Assembly (NCBI RefSeq): GCF_037126265.1
Contig: NZ_JAYLLN010000005.1
Coordinates: 62,001-126,000, forward strand
Direction of reading: 5' to 3'
DNA length: 64,000 nucleotides
Source: Sphingobacterium tenebrionis
Lineage (GTDB): Bacteria > Bacteroidota > Bacteroidia > Sphingobacteriales > Sphingobacteriaceae
Below, in pieces: positions 8,691 through 16,414 of the stretch (position 1 is the first letter of the stretch; each line of letters starts with the position of its first letter). Below the pieces are notes generated by a model. That model saw only the letters and a list, made by a program, of their open reading frames with translations. It was not told the DNA's origin and did not search any database. A program made the position numbers and the translations under genes.

Positions 8691-11591
8691 ATGGAAAAAC
8701 CATTTTTACGTTTAGTAGCAGAAGACATACAGACAAGATTCGGCAAGGAAATTTCCGATATTGCCATTGTATTCAACAATAAAAGACCGATTACCTACCT
8801 GAAGAAACATCTGGTCGATGTTTACGGACAGGCAATCTGGTCGCCACAGTTTTTTACCATCCAGGAATTCTTTTCCCAATCAAGCACAAAAACATTGGCC
8901 TCTTCATTAAGTCAGTTTTTTTACCTGTTCGAATTGCACAATGAACTGCTCAAAAAGGAAGGCCTGGAACCGGAAAGCCTGGAGGAATTCTATCCCATTG
9001 CGGAGATCATATTGAGCGATTTTTCCCAATTGGATTATGACCTTGTTCCGATCGATCAGATCTACATGACCCTTTTCGACAATACGGAAATTGACTTGGC
9101 TTTCCAGCATTTCACGCCTGAGCAACAGGAATTCATCAAATTATTCTGGCAATCCTTTTCCATCAAAGGCCATACAGCCGTACAACAACGCTTCCTTAAA
9201 CTTTGGAAGAGGCTTCCTGTGCTATATAGGCTGTTCAAGGAAAAAATGGCCCAAGAAAACCAGATCAATCATCCTACGATCTATCGCGCCTTGGCGGAAG
9301 GAAAAGCGGAAAAACCTGATTTCAACAGGAAATTTCAAAAAGTCCTATTCGTCGGCTTCAATGCCTTGAACCGCGCAGAGGCCCAACTATTCAAACAATG
9401 GCAGGAAGAAGGACAAGCCTTATTCTATTTTGATGCGGATGCGCATTATATCGATGACAACCTGCAGGAGGCGGGTCTATTTATCCGAAGGAACATACAG
9501 GGTACGGGGCTTCTGAACGCATTGGGAGATATTCCCAACATCATTGGAAATAGGACTTCTGAAGTGCAATTGTACCAATGTTTGGGGAAGAACAGCGAAA
9601 CGAAGTTATTGCATGATGTTTTGTTAGCGGATTTTCCAGCAGGTCTTCCTGCGGATAAGTCTGCTGCTATTCTGTTGGCCGATGAGAGTCTGCTTGTCCC
9701 TTTATTACAGAGCTTGCCAGACCTGGAAGTCAACATTACGACGGGTTATCCCCTTATCCAATCGCCACTCTATGGACTGATCGATCTGTGGTGTGAAACC
9801 CAATTGGCCATCTCCCATCAGAAAAAGGAAAAAATCCCTTACCAAGGGTTAGAAACTTTCCTTTCCCATCCGATGACCAAGATGGAAACTTTTGCCAAGC
9901 AGAAGATCCAAAAAGAGATCGCTGATAAACAACAGTTTGAGGTCCCGATAAATGAAATCGATATTTCAACTTCGGCCATCCCGTATTTTTTTGAACCTAT
10001 CCAAGATCAGCAAGGGGTCATTCCTGGGATCAACCGAATGATCGGGTCACTATTAGAATCCATGGCGCTGCAAGGGAGGATCAAGTTGATTGAATCCGAT
10101 CTGTTGATCGAAACCCGCAAGGTGTTGAACCAATTGCAGGCCGGATTTGAAAAATTGGGCAACCTGAGCATATCCTTCCAGATCGGATTGGTAAAAAAAG
10201 CGATCGCACCGATCAATTCTGCTATCGAAGGAGATCCCCTAAAAGGCATCCAGATCATGGGACTATTGGAAAGCCGTTGTTTAAATTTCGATAACATCTA
10301 TGTGTTAGGCGCGAATGAAGGCATCTTACCAAAGACCTCCAGTGCGGCTACCTTTCTTCCGAATAACCTTCGTAAAGCCTATGGTTTACCCGTACTGGAA
10401 AATCAGGATGCTTTATCAGCCTATCTATTCTATCGACACTTCCAGTATTCCCAAGGGATGCACCTGTTCTATAATGGAATTGTCGATGAAAGCAGTACAG
10501 GGGAAGAAAGTCGGTTCATCAAACAGATGGAATTTGAAACCCAGTTTCAGTTCATCAAAAAGACGCAGCAACAACCACTGCTTTTCCCGGTCCAACCGGA
10601 CGAACTGATCGTAGAAAAAAAGGACGAAATATGGGATAAATTGTACCAGACCTATATCATCAACAAAAAACAACTTTCAGCGTCTGCATTTACGACCTAC
10701 CTGCAATCGCCCTTGCAGTTCTTTCTCAAGTATGTGGCCGAGATCAAGGAACCTCCTTCCATTTCACAGGAATTTGAAATGAACAACCTCGGATCCATCA
10801 TCCATAAAAGTATGGAGCTACTGTATCTTCCACTTAAAGGGAATCCCGATTTCACGCCAACTGAAACGCTTAAGGATAAATTAGGATTAGTAGACCAACT
10901 GGTTCTTCAGGAAATTGCTTCGGAATATAAATTGGAGGTCAGCAATATCGATGACCTGAACAGTCTTCAGCGGATCATGCACAAAATTTCATCCGCCTAT
11001 ATCCGGATGTACCTGGAATATGATATGGCAAATTATGATGCCATCCGGATCATCGAATTGGAGAATGAAGAGGATTATAAACTGGACTTTGAAATCCTGC
11101 TGGATGGTCAGCCGGAAAAGTTGAGGCTCTACGGGATCATCGACCGCGTGGATGAAGTGGTGGATAAGGATGGACAGCTGAAGACAAGGATTGTAGACTA
11201 CAAAACCGGAGGGGATAAGATCCTATTTACCAAACCTGAAAAGGTTTTTGCCAAAGACACGGAAAATAAGGCTTTGTTGCAGACACTTTTCTATGCCTTT
11301 GTATACGAGCAGGTAACTGGTCTCAAAGGGTTGGAACCTCATTTATATGTGGCAAGAAGAATGCGGGAAGATGGCACGTTATTCCGGAACAACAGCGGCA
11401 GCATGGTCTTTTCAGATTATTTTCTGGAAGAGATGAAAGGAGATTTTGTAGGGTTTTTAAGGAAAACGTTGGAAGAATTGTTCAACAGGGAGATCCCTTT
11501 TAAGCATGATCCGGATGCCCAAGTCTATCCATCCGATCCTTATACCCTATTCTACAAATACAGCGTAAAGGAAAGCATTGAAGAAGAATAA
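8691..11591 (+). CDS. addB: AddB-type PD-(D/E)xK nuclease subunit
   Basis: A 966-residue protein 5 bases after addA. The N-terminal two-thirds looks like the inactive helicase fold of AddB: it starts without a Walker A motif (ISDIAIVFNNKRPITYLKKHL), with IQIMGLLESRCLNFDNIYVLGANEGILP near residue 520-550, the region that corresponds to a degenerate motif V. The C-terminal nuclease spans about 660-960: ASAFTTYLQSPLQFFLKYV, LGSIIHKSMELL, GIIDRVDEV, RIVDYKTGG (Asp and Lys of the active site) and LLQTLFYAF (QxxxY-like). The four Cys that form an iron-sulphur cluster in Firmicutes AddB are absent: the first is replaced in YLQSPLQFF, and the C-terminus has none. It should form a heterodimer with the adjacent AddA. 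Confidence 0.87.
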   Translation: MEKPFLRLVAEDIQTRFGKEISDIAIVFNNKRPITYLKKHLVDVYGQAIWSPQFFTIQEFFSQSSTKTLASSLSQFFYLFELHNELLKKEGLEPESLEEFYPIAEIILSDFSQLDYDLVPIDQIYMTLFDNTEIDLAFQHFTPEQQEFIKLFWQSFSIKGHTAVQQRFLKLWKRLPVLYRLFKEKMAQENQINHPTIYRALAEGKAEKPDFNRKFQKVLFVGFNALNRAEAQLFKQWQEEGQALFYFDADAHYIDDNLQEAGLFIRRNIQGTGLLNALGDIPNIIGNRTSEVQLYQCLGKNSETKLLHDVLLADFPAGLPADKSAAILLADESLLVPLLQSLPDLEVNITTGYPLIQSPLYGLIDLWCETQLAISHQKKEKIPYQGLETFLSHPMTKMETFAKQKIQKEIADKQQFEVPINEIDISTSAIPYFFEPIQDQQGVIPGINRMIGSLLESMALQGRIKLIESDLLIETRKVLNQLQAGFEKLGNLSISFQIGLVKKAIAPINSAIEGDPLKGIQIMGLLESRCLNFDNIYVLGANEGILPKTSSAATFLPNNLRKAYGLPVLENQDALSAYLFYRHFQYSQGMHLFYNGIVDESSTGEESRFIKQMEFETQFQFIKKTQQQPLLFPVQPDELIVEKKDEIWDKLYQTYIINKKQLSASAFTTYLQSPLQFFLKYVAEIKEPPSISQEFEMNNLGSIIHKSMELLYLPLKGNPDFTPTETLKDKLGLVDQLVLQEIASEYKLEVSNIDDLNSLQRIMHKISSAYIRMYLEYDMANYDAIRIIELENEEDYKLDFEILLDGQPEKLRLYGIIDRVDEVVDKDGQLKTRIVDYKTGGDKILFTKPEKVFAKDTENKALLQTLFYAFVYEQVTGLKGLEPHLYVARRMREDGTLFRNNSGSMVFSDYFLEEMKGDFVGFLRKTLEELFNREIPFKHDPDAQVYPSDPYTLFYKYSVKESIEEE

Positions 11592-11629
11592 GATGATATT
11601 TAGAACAACATATATTAAGATCCGATAAC

Positions 11630-12100
11630 ATGAGATATTTACTATTAATTACCAGTATTTTGCTAATCAGTTTGAGCGTCCAAGCTCAGCAACAACCCAA
11701 TGGAAATAAACTCCTTGAAAATGTCAAGTTTACGGGAGCAAAAGCTCTCCAAAAAAATTACAAAGCCATTTATCAATTGGACAGCAACAACCCGGATATC
11801 GTTAAAAAAGCTTTTAGGAACATCAACAATCTATTGAATGATTCCAGGTTAAAAGGAAAGGTGGAAGTAGAATTGATCACTTTTTCGGGAGGTACGGAAG
11901 TAATGTTGAAAAACTCTGCTTACCAGGAAGACCTGAAAAAGCTGATCGAAAAGGGGGTGATTGTTGCCCAATGTACCAATTCCCTGCAGGAAAGAGGCTT
12001 GGAAAAGCATCAATTGTATGATTTCATTGCCTATGTACCTAGTGGGAATGGCGAATTGGTGATCCGAGGTGCAGAAGGATGGGTAATCGTAAAGCCTTAA
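11630..12100 (+). CDS. Secreted DsrE/DsrF-like protein
   Basis: A 156-residue protein with a signal peptide (MRYLLLITSILLISLSVQAQ). The body resembles the DsrE/DsrF sulphur-relay fold: KAIYQLDSNNPDIVKKAFRNINNLL, VEVELITFSGGTEVML, LKKLIEKGVIVAQCTNSLQERGL and YVPSGNGELVIRGAEGWVIVKP. The Cys in VIVAQCTNSL occupies the position of the conserved DsrE-family cysteine. The export signal suggests a periplasmic role rather than the cytoplasmic sulphur relay; the substrate is unknown. It begins 38 bases after addB on the same strand, so it may share its transcript, but no functional link is evident. It ends before a bidirectional hairpin. Confidence 0.75.
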   Translation: MRYLLLITSILLISLSVQAQQQPNGNKLLENVKFTGAKALQKNYKAIYQLDSNNPDIVKKAFRNINNLLNDSRLKGKVEVELITFSGGTEVMLKNSAYQEDLKKLIEKGVIVAQCTNSLQERGLEKHQLYDFIAYVPSGNGELVIRGAEGWVIVKP

Positions 12101-12142
12101 CCTTCAACATGGAATAAGATAAAGGATTTTTCAATAAACATA

Positions 12143-12178
12143 AAAATGGGCCCATTAATCAATGGACCCATTTTCTTT
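12143..12178. terminator. Bidirectional intrinsic terminator
   Basis: AAAATGGGCCCATT (12143-12156) pairs with AATGGACCCATTTT (12161-12174) with one mismatch and loop AATC; T-rich on the right and A-rich on the left. It sits between the convergent DsrE-like and JmjC-like genes. Confidence 0.8.
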
Positions 12179-12210
12179 TAATGCCTTGCTTCTGAGCGAT
12201 TCATACCGCT

Positions 12211-13107
12211 TTATTTTTTATAGCGTTTCATCGCTTTATTTGCTCTTTTCTTCGCTGTATTGATCTTGTAATCGAACCATTTATCCTTGAAGATCTTACG
12301 CATGGTATCATCAAAATGTCTGGTAATAAAGAGATTTCTTGCTCCCTTCAATTTCTCCGAAATACTATTGGCCAATGCGCGAACCGAAATGGAATAACCC
12401 TCCGTTTCATATTGGATATAATGCCACCATCCTGCCGGCATGTATAAGGTTTCTCCCGGGTGGATCACCGCTTCGTATCCGTCCAGGAATTCCAATCCTG
12501 GATAATCACTGGTCGAACTGTTTTTCAGGTTGGCAATGCTATGGAAATTATATGGCAGTTTGTACATCAGGTCAGACTGGTCGTTTGGAAACAACCAAAT
12601 GCGCTTGCTTCCCTGGAATTGGGAAATAAACACATGCGACATATCGATATCAAAGTGGTTCCGCGTAGCAGATCCTTCACCTCCAAAAAACATATAGGGT
12701 AGCCATTGAAGTACTTTACCGCCCGTTACATCGTTAAAGATCACATCCTTTTTTAATTCAGGTCTGATCTTCATCAAATTGAACAGGAACAAACGTAATT
12801 CTGTTGGTTCTTTTCTTATGAGATCTAAGTAATCACCAAAACTCATACGCCCAACAGGTGGACTCGCAGCATGGTTCTGAGACTCTTCTTCACGACCATA
12901 TACGTCGATTTGTTCATTGCCCGCTATTTCCTTGAAATACTCATAACTCCATTTCGACCAACAAGGACACTCTTTGCTGATGAAATCCTTGATGATAACC
13001 GGTTGACTCTTATTCAAGTAGTCTTTAATGAAGTCCTTCGGAGCAACGCCAGAGATGCTATTTACAGGTTTTAATTTCACTAGATTACCTTTTTTGTATA
13101 TATGCAA
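12211..13107 (-). CDS. Cupin-like / JmjC domain protein (putative Fe(II)/2-oxoglutarate oxygenase)
   Basis: A 298-residue protein of the cupin_8 / JmjC family. The iron-binding triad is visible: His and Asp in RNHFDIDMSHVFISQFQG (HxD, about residues 165-170) and a distal His in PAGWWHYIQYE. GSKRIWLFP and EAVIHPGETLYMPAGWWH are classic JmjC hydroxylase strands. The N-terminus (ISGVAPKDFIKDYLNKSQPV, then IIKDFISKECPCWSKWSYEYF) matches the usual entry of these proteins, and the C-terminus is Lys-rich (KKRANKAMKRYKK). Related enzymes hydroxylate protein or peptide side chains; the substrate here is unknown. It is monocistronic and convergent with the DsrE-like gene. Confidence 0.8.
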   Translation of the reverse strand: MHIYKKGNLVKLKPVNSISGVAPKDFIKDYLNKSQPVIIKDFISKECPCWSKWSYEYFKEIAGNEQIDVYGREEESQNHAASPPVGRMSFGDYLDLIRKEPTELRLFLFNLMKIRPELKKDVIFNDVTGGKVLQWLPYMFFGGEGSATRNHFDIDMSHVFISQFQGSKRIWLFPNDQSDLMYKLPYNFHSIANLKNSSTSDYPGLEFLDGYEAVIHPGETLYMPAGWWHYIQYETEGYSISVRALANSISEKLKGARNLFITRHFDDTMRKIFKDKWFDYKINTAKKRANKAMKRYKK

Positions 13108-13286
13108 ACTTAAAAAAAATATTCCTACAATAAATGTACCTGAGGGTATGCGGGCACATATTAATTCGAAATATCAGCAAATTAATTAGAATTTTATTCT
13201 TAAAAAATGACTTCTGTCAAATTTCTGACAAGAAAGGTGGGAAAAAGAGGTCGTTGTGATGGATTAAAACGGAATTGCGTTTTACG
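13108..13286. other. Intergenic region upstream of the JmjC-like gene
   Basis: AT-rich spacer, probably holding the promoter of the minus-strand JmjC-like gene. No clear TAnnTTTG pair is seen. It leads directly into the palindromic repeat element. Confidence 0.5.
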
Positions 13287-13493
13287 CGTCATTGCGAGGA
13301 ACTAAAACGTCATTGCGAGGAACGAAGCAATCTTTGGACTTTGTCATCCTGAGCGTAGTCCATGTCATCCTGAGCGTAGTCGAAGGATCTGATCGGGTAT
13401 AAACGAACAGATGCTTCGACTGCGCTCAGCATGACATGCGGGAAGATTGCTTCGTCGTGCCTCCTCGCAATGACGCAGAGCCTCGCAATGACG
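13287..13493. repeat. Composite nested palindromic intergenic repeat (copy 1)
   Basis: The outer arms are CGTCATTGCGAGG + AACGAAGCAATCTT (13308-13334) and the inverse AGATTGCTTCGTCG + CCTCGCAATGACG (13444-13475). Nested inside is a second palindrome: TGTCATCCTGAGCGTAGTCG (copies at 13342 and 13363) against CGACTGCGCTCAGCATGACA (13418-13437). Half-units of the outer sequence also flank both ends. Copies of the outer sequence recur at 42.0 and 51.8 kb. Confidence 0.85.
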
Positions 13494-13502
13494 AAAAAAA
13501 TA

Positions 13503-14270
13503 CTATTTATTAACCTGTTTAATATACTGCTCAATAGCCATGGTCATACTTGGAGCTACCGGCGTTGGGGCTGGGATATCCAAGATCAGATCATGTTCCA
13601 ATAAAGCTTGTTGTGTACTGGATCCAAAAGCTGCGATCCTCGTATTATTCTGCACAAAATCAGGGAAGTTCTCGTACAAAGACTGCACACTGGTCGGGCT
13701 AAAAAACACAATGATATCATAAAAAACATCCTTCAGATCCTTGATATCCGAAATCACCGTACGGAACAAAACCGCTGGGGTAAAATCATAACCATTCTCT
13801 TTCAACCAAGCTTGTGTTTCCTCATTCGCCATATCGGAACATGGGAAAAGGAACTTCTCTTTGTTGTGTTTCTTAAGCACATCTTCCAGATCCTTGGCCG
13901 TTTGTTTTCCGAAGAAAATCTTACGTTTACGGTATTGGATATATTTCTGAAGATAAAGTGCGATAGTTTCAGAGATACAGAAATATTTCATCTCTGCAGA
14001 AACCTCATAACGCATTTCCTCACATACACGGAAGAAATGATCCACCGCATTCTTGCTGGTGAAGATCACTGCGGTGTGGTCTGCAAAATTAATGCGTTCT
14101 TTTCTGACATCCTTCGCGGAAACGCCTTCGACATGAATAAAACCTCTGAAATCCAATTTCAGGTTATATTTCTCGGCTAGCGTGAAGTAGGGAGATTTGT
14201 CATTTTCTGGTTTTGGTAAAGTAACAAGTATGCTCTTTACTTTTTTTGCTCTTTCTACATCAATCTGCAT
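13503..14270 (-). CDS. hemD: Uroporphyrinogen-III synthase
   Basis: A 255-residue HemD-family protein, the cytoplasmic enzyme that cyclises hydroxymethylbilane to uroporphyrinogen III for haem. It has the two-lobed pattern: VKSILVTLPKPENDKSPYFT at the N-terminus, HTAVIFTSKNAVDHFF near residue 70, YFCISETIALYLQKY, FLFPCSDMANEETQAWLKENG, DIIVFFSPTSVQSLYENFP (the conserved fFtSpsaV segment) and RIAAFGSSTQQALLEHDL. HemD sequences are poorly conserved, so the pattern and the neighbour matter. It follows the DUF4271 gene by 10 bases, a pairing common in Bacteroidota. Its stop is right beside the repeat element. Confidence 0.88.
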   Translation of the reverse strand: MQIDVERAKKVKSILVTLPKPENDKSPYFTLAEKYNLKLDFRGFIHVEGVSAKDVRKERINFADHTAVIFTSKNAVDHFFRVCEEMRYEVSAEMKYFCISETIALYLQKYIQYRKRKIFFGKQTAKDLEDVLKKHNKEKFLFPCSDMANEETQAWLKENGYDFTPAVLFRTVISDIKDLKDVFYDIIVFFSPTSVQSLYENFPDFVQNNTRIAAFGSSTQQALLEHDLILDIPAPTPVAPSMTMAIEQYIKQVNK

Positions 14271-14280
14271 AAATACTGTC

Positions 14281-15255
14281 TTAATTACTTAGCGCCCTCA
14301 CTAATATTAAAATAGGTGCGAGTTCGAGACTGCAAAGATAAAGAATTAAATAAAATATTGAAAACTGGAAATTCCCAAACAAGTGAAAAGCCGTTCTCAA
14401 AAAGCGGTAAGAGAATAGCAGAATCACCAAAATCACATAGATAATCGCAATGGTAGAAAAGTAAGAAACAGGTACAAATACTACCGTTAAGAGGAATGGC
14501 ATGAGAAAAAACATACTGTTAAAGTATACCAGATACAGCACCGCAATGTATTCTCTAACAATCTTATCTAACAAAAAGATAAAAGAAACAAAACGTATTA
14601 ATAATATCTTGGCAATAAAAAGTATGGCCACAAATGCCGAATTTTTGATAAAATTCTCGAAGCTTAAATAGTTTTTGTCGCTGAAGCTCGACACCAGGAT
14701 ACAGACAAACAGACCAAGGGATAAACTGAACACGACATATAAAAAGATATAGGGCCAAGAGGTGGCGAGGTTATCCTCCTTACTTACCTGTTGCAACAGC
14801 CTTTCTTTGTAATAGGCATCCACGATGATCTTCAGTTCCACCGGAAATACGATCCGCAGAACGGCCAAGATCAGGAAAAGAAAACCGACCACGAAAATCA
14901 CCCATATTGGTCGATCATGTTTCTTCCCTCCCATATGCACGGAGGTATCCGATTGGTCCAACCCCCCGGTATCCATACCAAAAAGAAGATCATGTCTACC
15001 CTGCTTGTAGATGGCCGCTACATATTCCTTCGCAAAATTGACCTCCTGCTTTGGATGAACGATGATTTCACTATATTTAAGCTCATTATCCAGGCTATTG
15101 TAAAAAGCAGTTCGTGCTATAGAATCTCGAATGGCTACACTATCAACAGCTTGGATGCTATCCTGCAACGGCACTTGAACAAAAGCCTGCGCATGTGGTT
15201 GGAAAATCCAACTGAGGATAAACACAAATAGACTTAATGCGAGCGATTGTTTCAT
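14281..15255 (-). CDS. DUF4271 domain membrane protein
   Basis: A 324-residue protein. An N-terminal signal segment (MKQSLALSLFVFILSWIFQP) precedes about 100 extracytoplasmic residues including KYSEIIVHPKQEVNFAKEYV. Then come roughly six to seven membrane spans from about residue 117 to the end (for example PIWVIFVVGFLFLILAVLRI, IFLYVVFSLSLGLFVCILVS, FYLILYLCSLELAPILILVR). This is the layout of DUF4271, found in Bacteroidota beside hemD. The function is unknown. It is the first gene of a two-gene unit with hemD, divergent from tag with only 46 bases between starts. Confidence 0.8.
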   Translation of the reverse strand: MKQSLALSLFVFILSWIFQPHAQAFVQVPLQDSIQAVDSVAIRDSIARTAFYNSLDNELKYSEIIVHPKQEVNFAKEYVAAIYKQGRHDLLFGMDTGGLDQSDTSVHMGGKKHDRPIWVIFVVGFLFLILAVLRIVFPVELKIIVDAYYKERLLQQVSKEDNLATSWPYIFLYVVFSLSLGLFVCILVSSFSDKNYLSFENFIKNSAFVAILFIAKILLIRFVSFIFLLDKIVREYIAVLYLVYFNSMFFLMPFLLTVVFVPVSYFSTIAIIYVILVILLFSYRFLRTAFHLFGNFQFSIFYLILYLCSLELAPILILVRALSN

Positions 15256-15301
15256 GAATTCGTAAAGTTAGAACAAAATAATGGGTTTAGAAATTGAAAA
15301 T

Positions 15302-15871
15302 ATGGCTGAGGATAAAATTATTAGATGTGGCTGGTGCGGCGAAGACAGCCTTTACCAAAAGTACCATGATGAGGAATGGGGGAAAGTGGTAAAAGATGAT
15401 GCCACCTTATTCGAATTCCTGATCCTGGAATCGGCACAGGCAGGTTTGAGCTGGATCACCATTTTGCGTAAAAGGGAAGGCTATAGAAACGCATTTGCGA
15501 ATTTCGACTACCATAAGGTCGCTGAATTTACGGAGGAGGATGTAGAACGGATATTACAGGATCCTGGAGTGATCCGTAATCGTGGAAAGATCAACAGCAG
15601 CATCAACAATGCAAAAATATTCATGGCGATCCAAAAAGAGTTCGGGAGTTTCTACAATTACCTGTATAGTTTCATGCCCAACCAGGAACCCATCATCAAT
15701 CAGTTAGAAACACTAAAAGGCGCACCTACGACGACTGCCATCTCCGATGCCATATCCAAGGACCTGAAAAAAAGGGGAATGAAATTCTTCGGTTCCACCA
15801 CCTGTTATGCTTACATGCAAGCAGTAGGCATGGTCAACGACCATCTGCTTAGCTGTTCATTCCGATCGTAG
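15302..15871 (+). CDS. tag: DNA-3-methyladenine glycosylase I
   Basis: A base-excision repair enzyme that removes 3-methyladenine. From ATG 15302 it is 189 residues (an ATG at 15281 would add 7). Tag signatures: RCGWCGEDSLYQKYHDEEWG near the N-terminus (zinc ligands Cys and His, catalytic-pocket Glu/Trp), LFEFLILESAQAGLSWITIL, RKREGYRNAFANFD, IIRNRGKINSSINNAK-type helix-hairpin, and GMKFFGSTTCYAYMQAVGMVNDHLLSC at the end with the second His/Cys zinc pair. The last 23 bases overlap the 3' end of convergent hpt, with no terminator between them. Confidence 0.93.
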   Translation: MAEDKIIRCGWCGEDSLYQKYHDEEWGKVVKDDATLFEFLILESAQAGLSWITILRKREGYRNAFANFDYHKVAEFTEEDVERILQDPGVIRNRGKINSSINNAKIFMAIQKEFGSFYNYLYSFMPNQEPIINQLETLKGAPTTTAISDAISKDLKKRGMKFFGSTTCYAYMQAVGMVNDHLLSCSFRS

Positions 15872-16412
15872 CTGGAGGGTCTATATTACGGTAGATATTC
15901 TGCAGGTTGCGACATTGTCCATTGTAATCTAGACCATACCCTACAACAAATTCCTTTTCGATCTCAAATCCAACATACATGATGTTGTCGAAGCTGTATA
16001 AAAGGCACTCGGGCTTTAGCAAAAGGGTGGCAACCGCTATACTGGCCACGCCCAGTTTCTCCAAGGCTTCAATGGTATGCACCAGGGAATTACCAGTATC
16101 GACGATATCTTCCACGATCACCACATGCCTACCTTCCAAGGACATCCCTACCCCGATCAGTTCGTGTACCGATCCTTGGCTCGTTCCTTCATAGGAGGCC
16201 AGCTTAACAAAGGACATCTCGCAGGGAATATGGATCTGCTTCATCAGGTCTGCCATGAACATAAAACAGCCGTTCAGCACGCCGATGAAAACAGGGTGTT
16301 TATCCTCATACCGAAGGTTCATGTCAATACCTATCAAGCGGATCCTTTTCTGGATCTGTTCATAATCGAGCATCAGCTCAAAATGCAAATCGTCTATACT
16401 GATATTTTTCAT
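15849..16412 (-). CDS. hpt: Hypoxanthine phosphoribosyltransferase
   Basis: A 187-residue purine salvage enzyme converting hypoxanthine or guanine with PRPP to IMP or GMP. Key segments: PVFIGVLNGCFMFMADLMKQ (N-terminal PPi loop), FVKLASYEGTSQGSVHELIG (flexible catalytic loop with conserved SY), VVIVEDIVDTGNSLVHTIEAL (PRPP-binding loop with Glu-Asp and DTG) and MYVGFEIEKEFVVGYGLDYNGQCRNL (base-binding Phe/Asp region). It is preceded by the GT51 gene 2 bases upstream on the same strand, and overlaps the 3' end of tag by 23 bases. Confidence 0.94.
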   Translation of the reverse strand: MKNISIDDLHFELMLDYEQIQKRIRLIGIDMNLRYEDKHPVFIGVLNGCFMFMADLMKQIHIPCEMSFVKLASYEGTSQGSVHELIGVGMSLEGRHVVIVEDIVDTGNSLVHTIEALEKLGVASIAVATLLLKPECLLYSFDNIMYVGFEIEKEFVVGYGLDYNGQCRNLQNIYRNIDPPATIGMNS

Positions 16413-16414
16413 GC

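Noticed and set aside
13287..13493. CRISPR-like array of repeated sequence
   Set aside because: Repeats are palindromic halves in both orientations with no regular spacers, and no cas genes are present.
13310..13534. 74-codon minus-strand frame containing VIARRHDEAI, LSAVEAS and SFDYAQDD
   Set aside because: It is a translation of the palindromic repeat; these peptide strings recur wherever the repeat falls and do not represent a protein.
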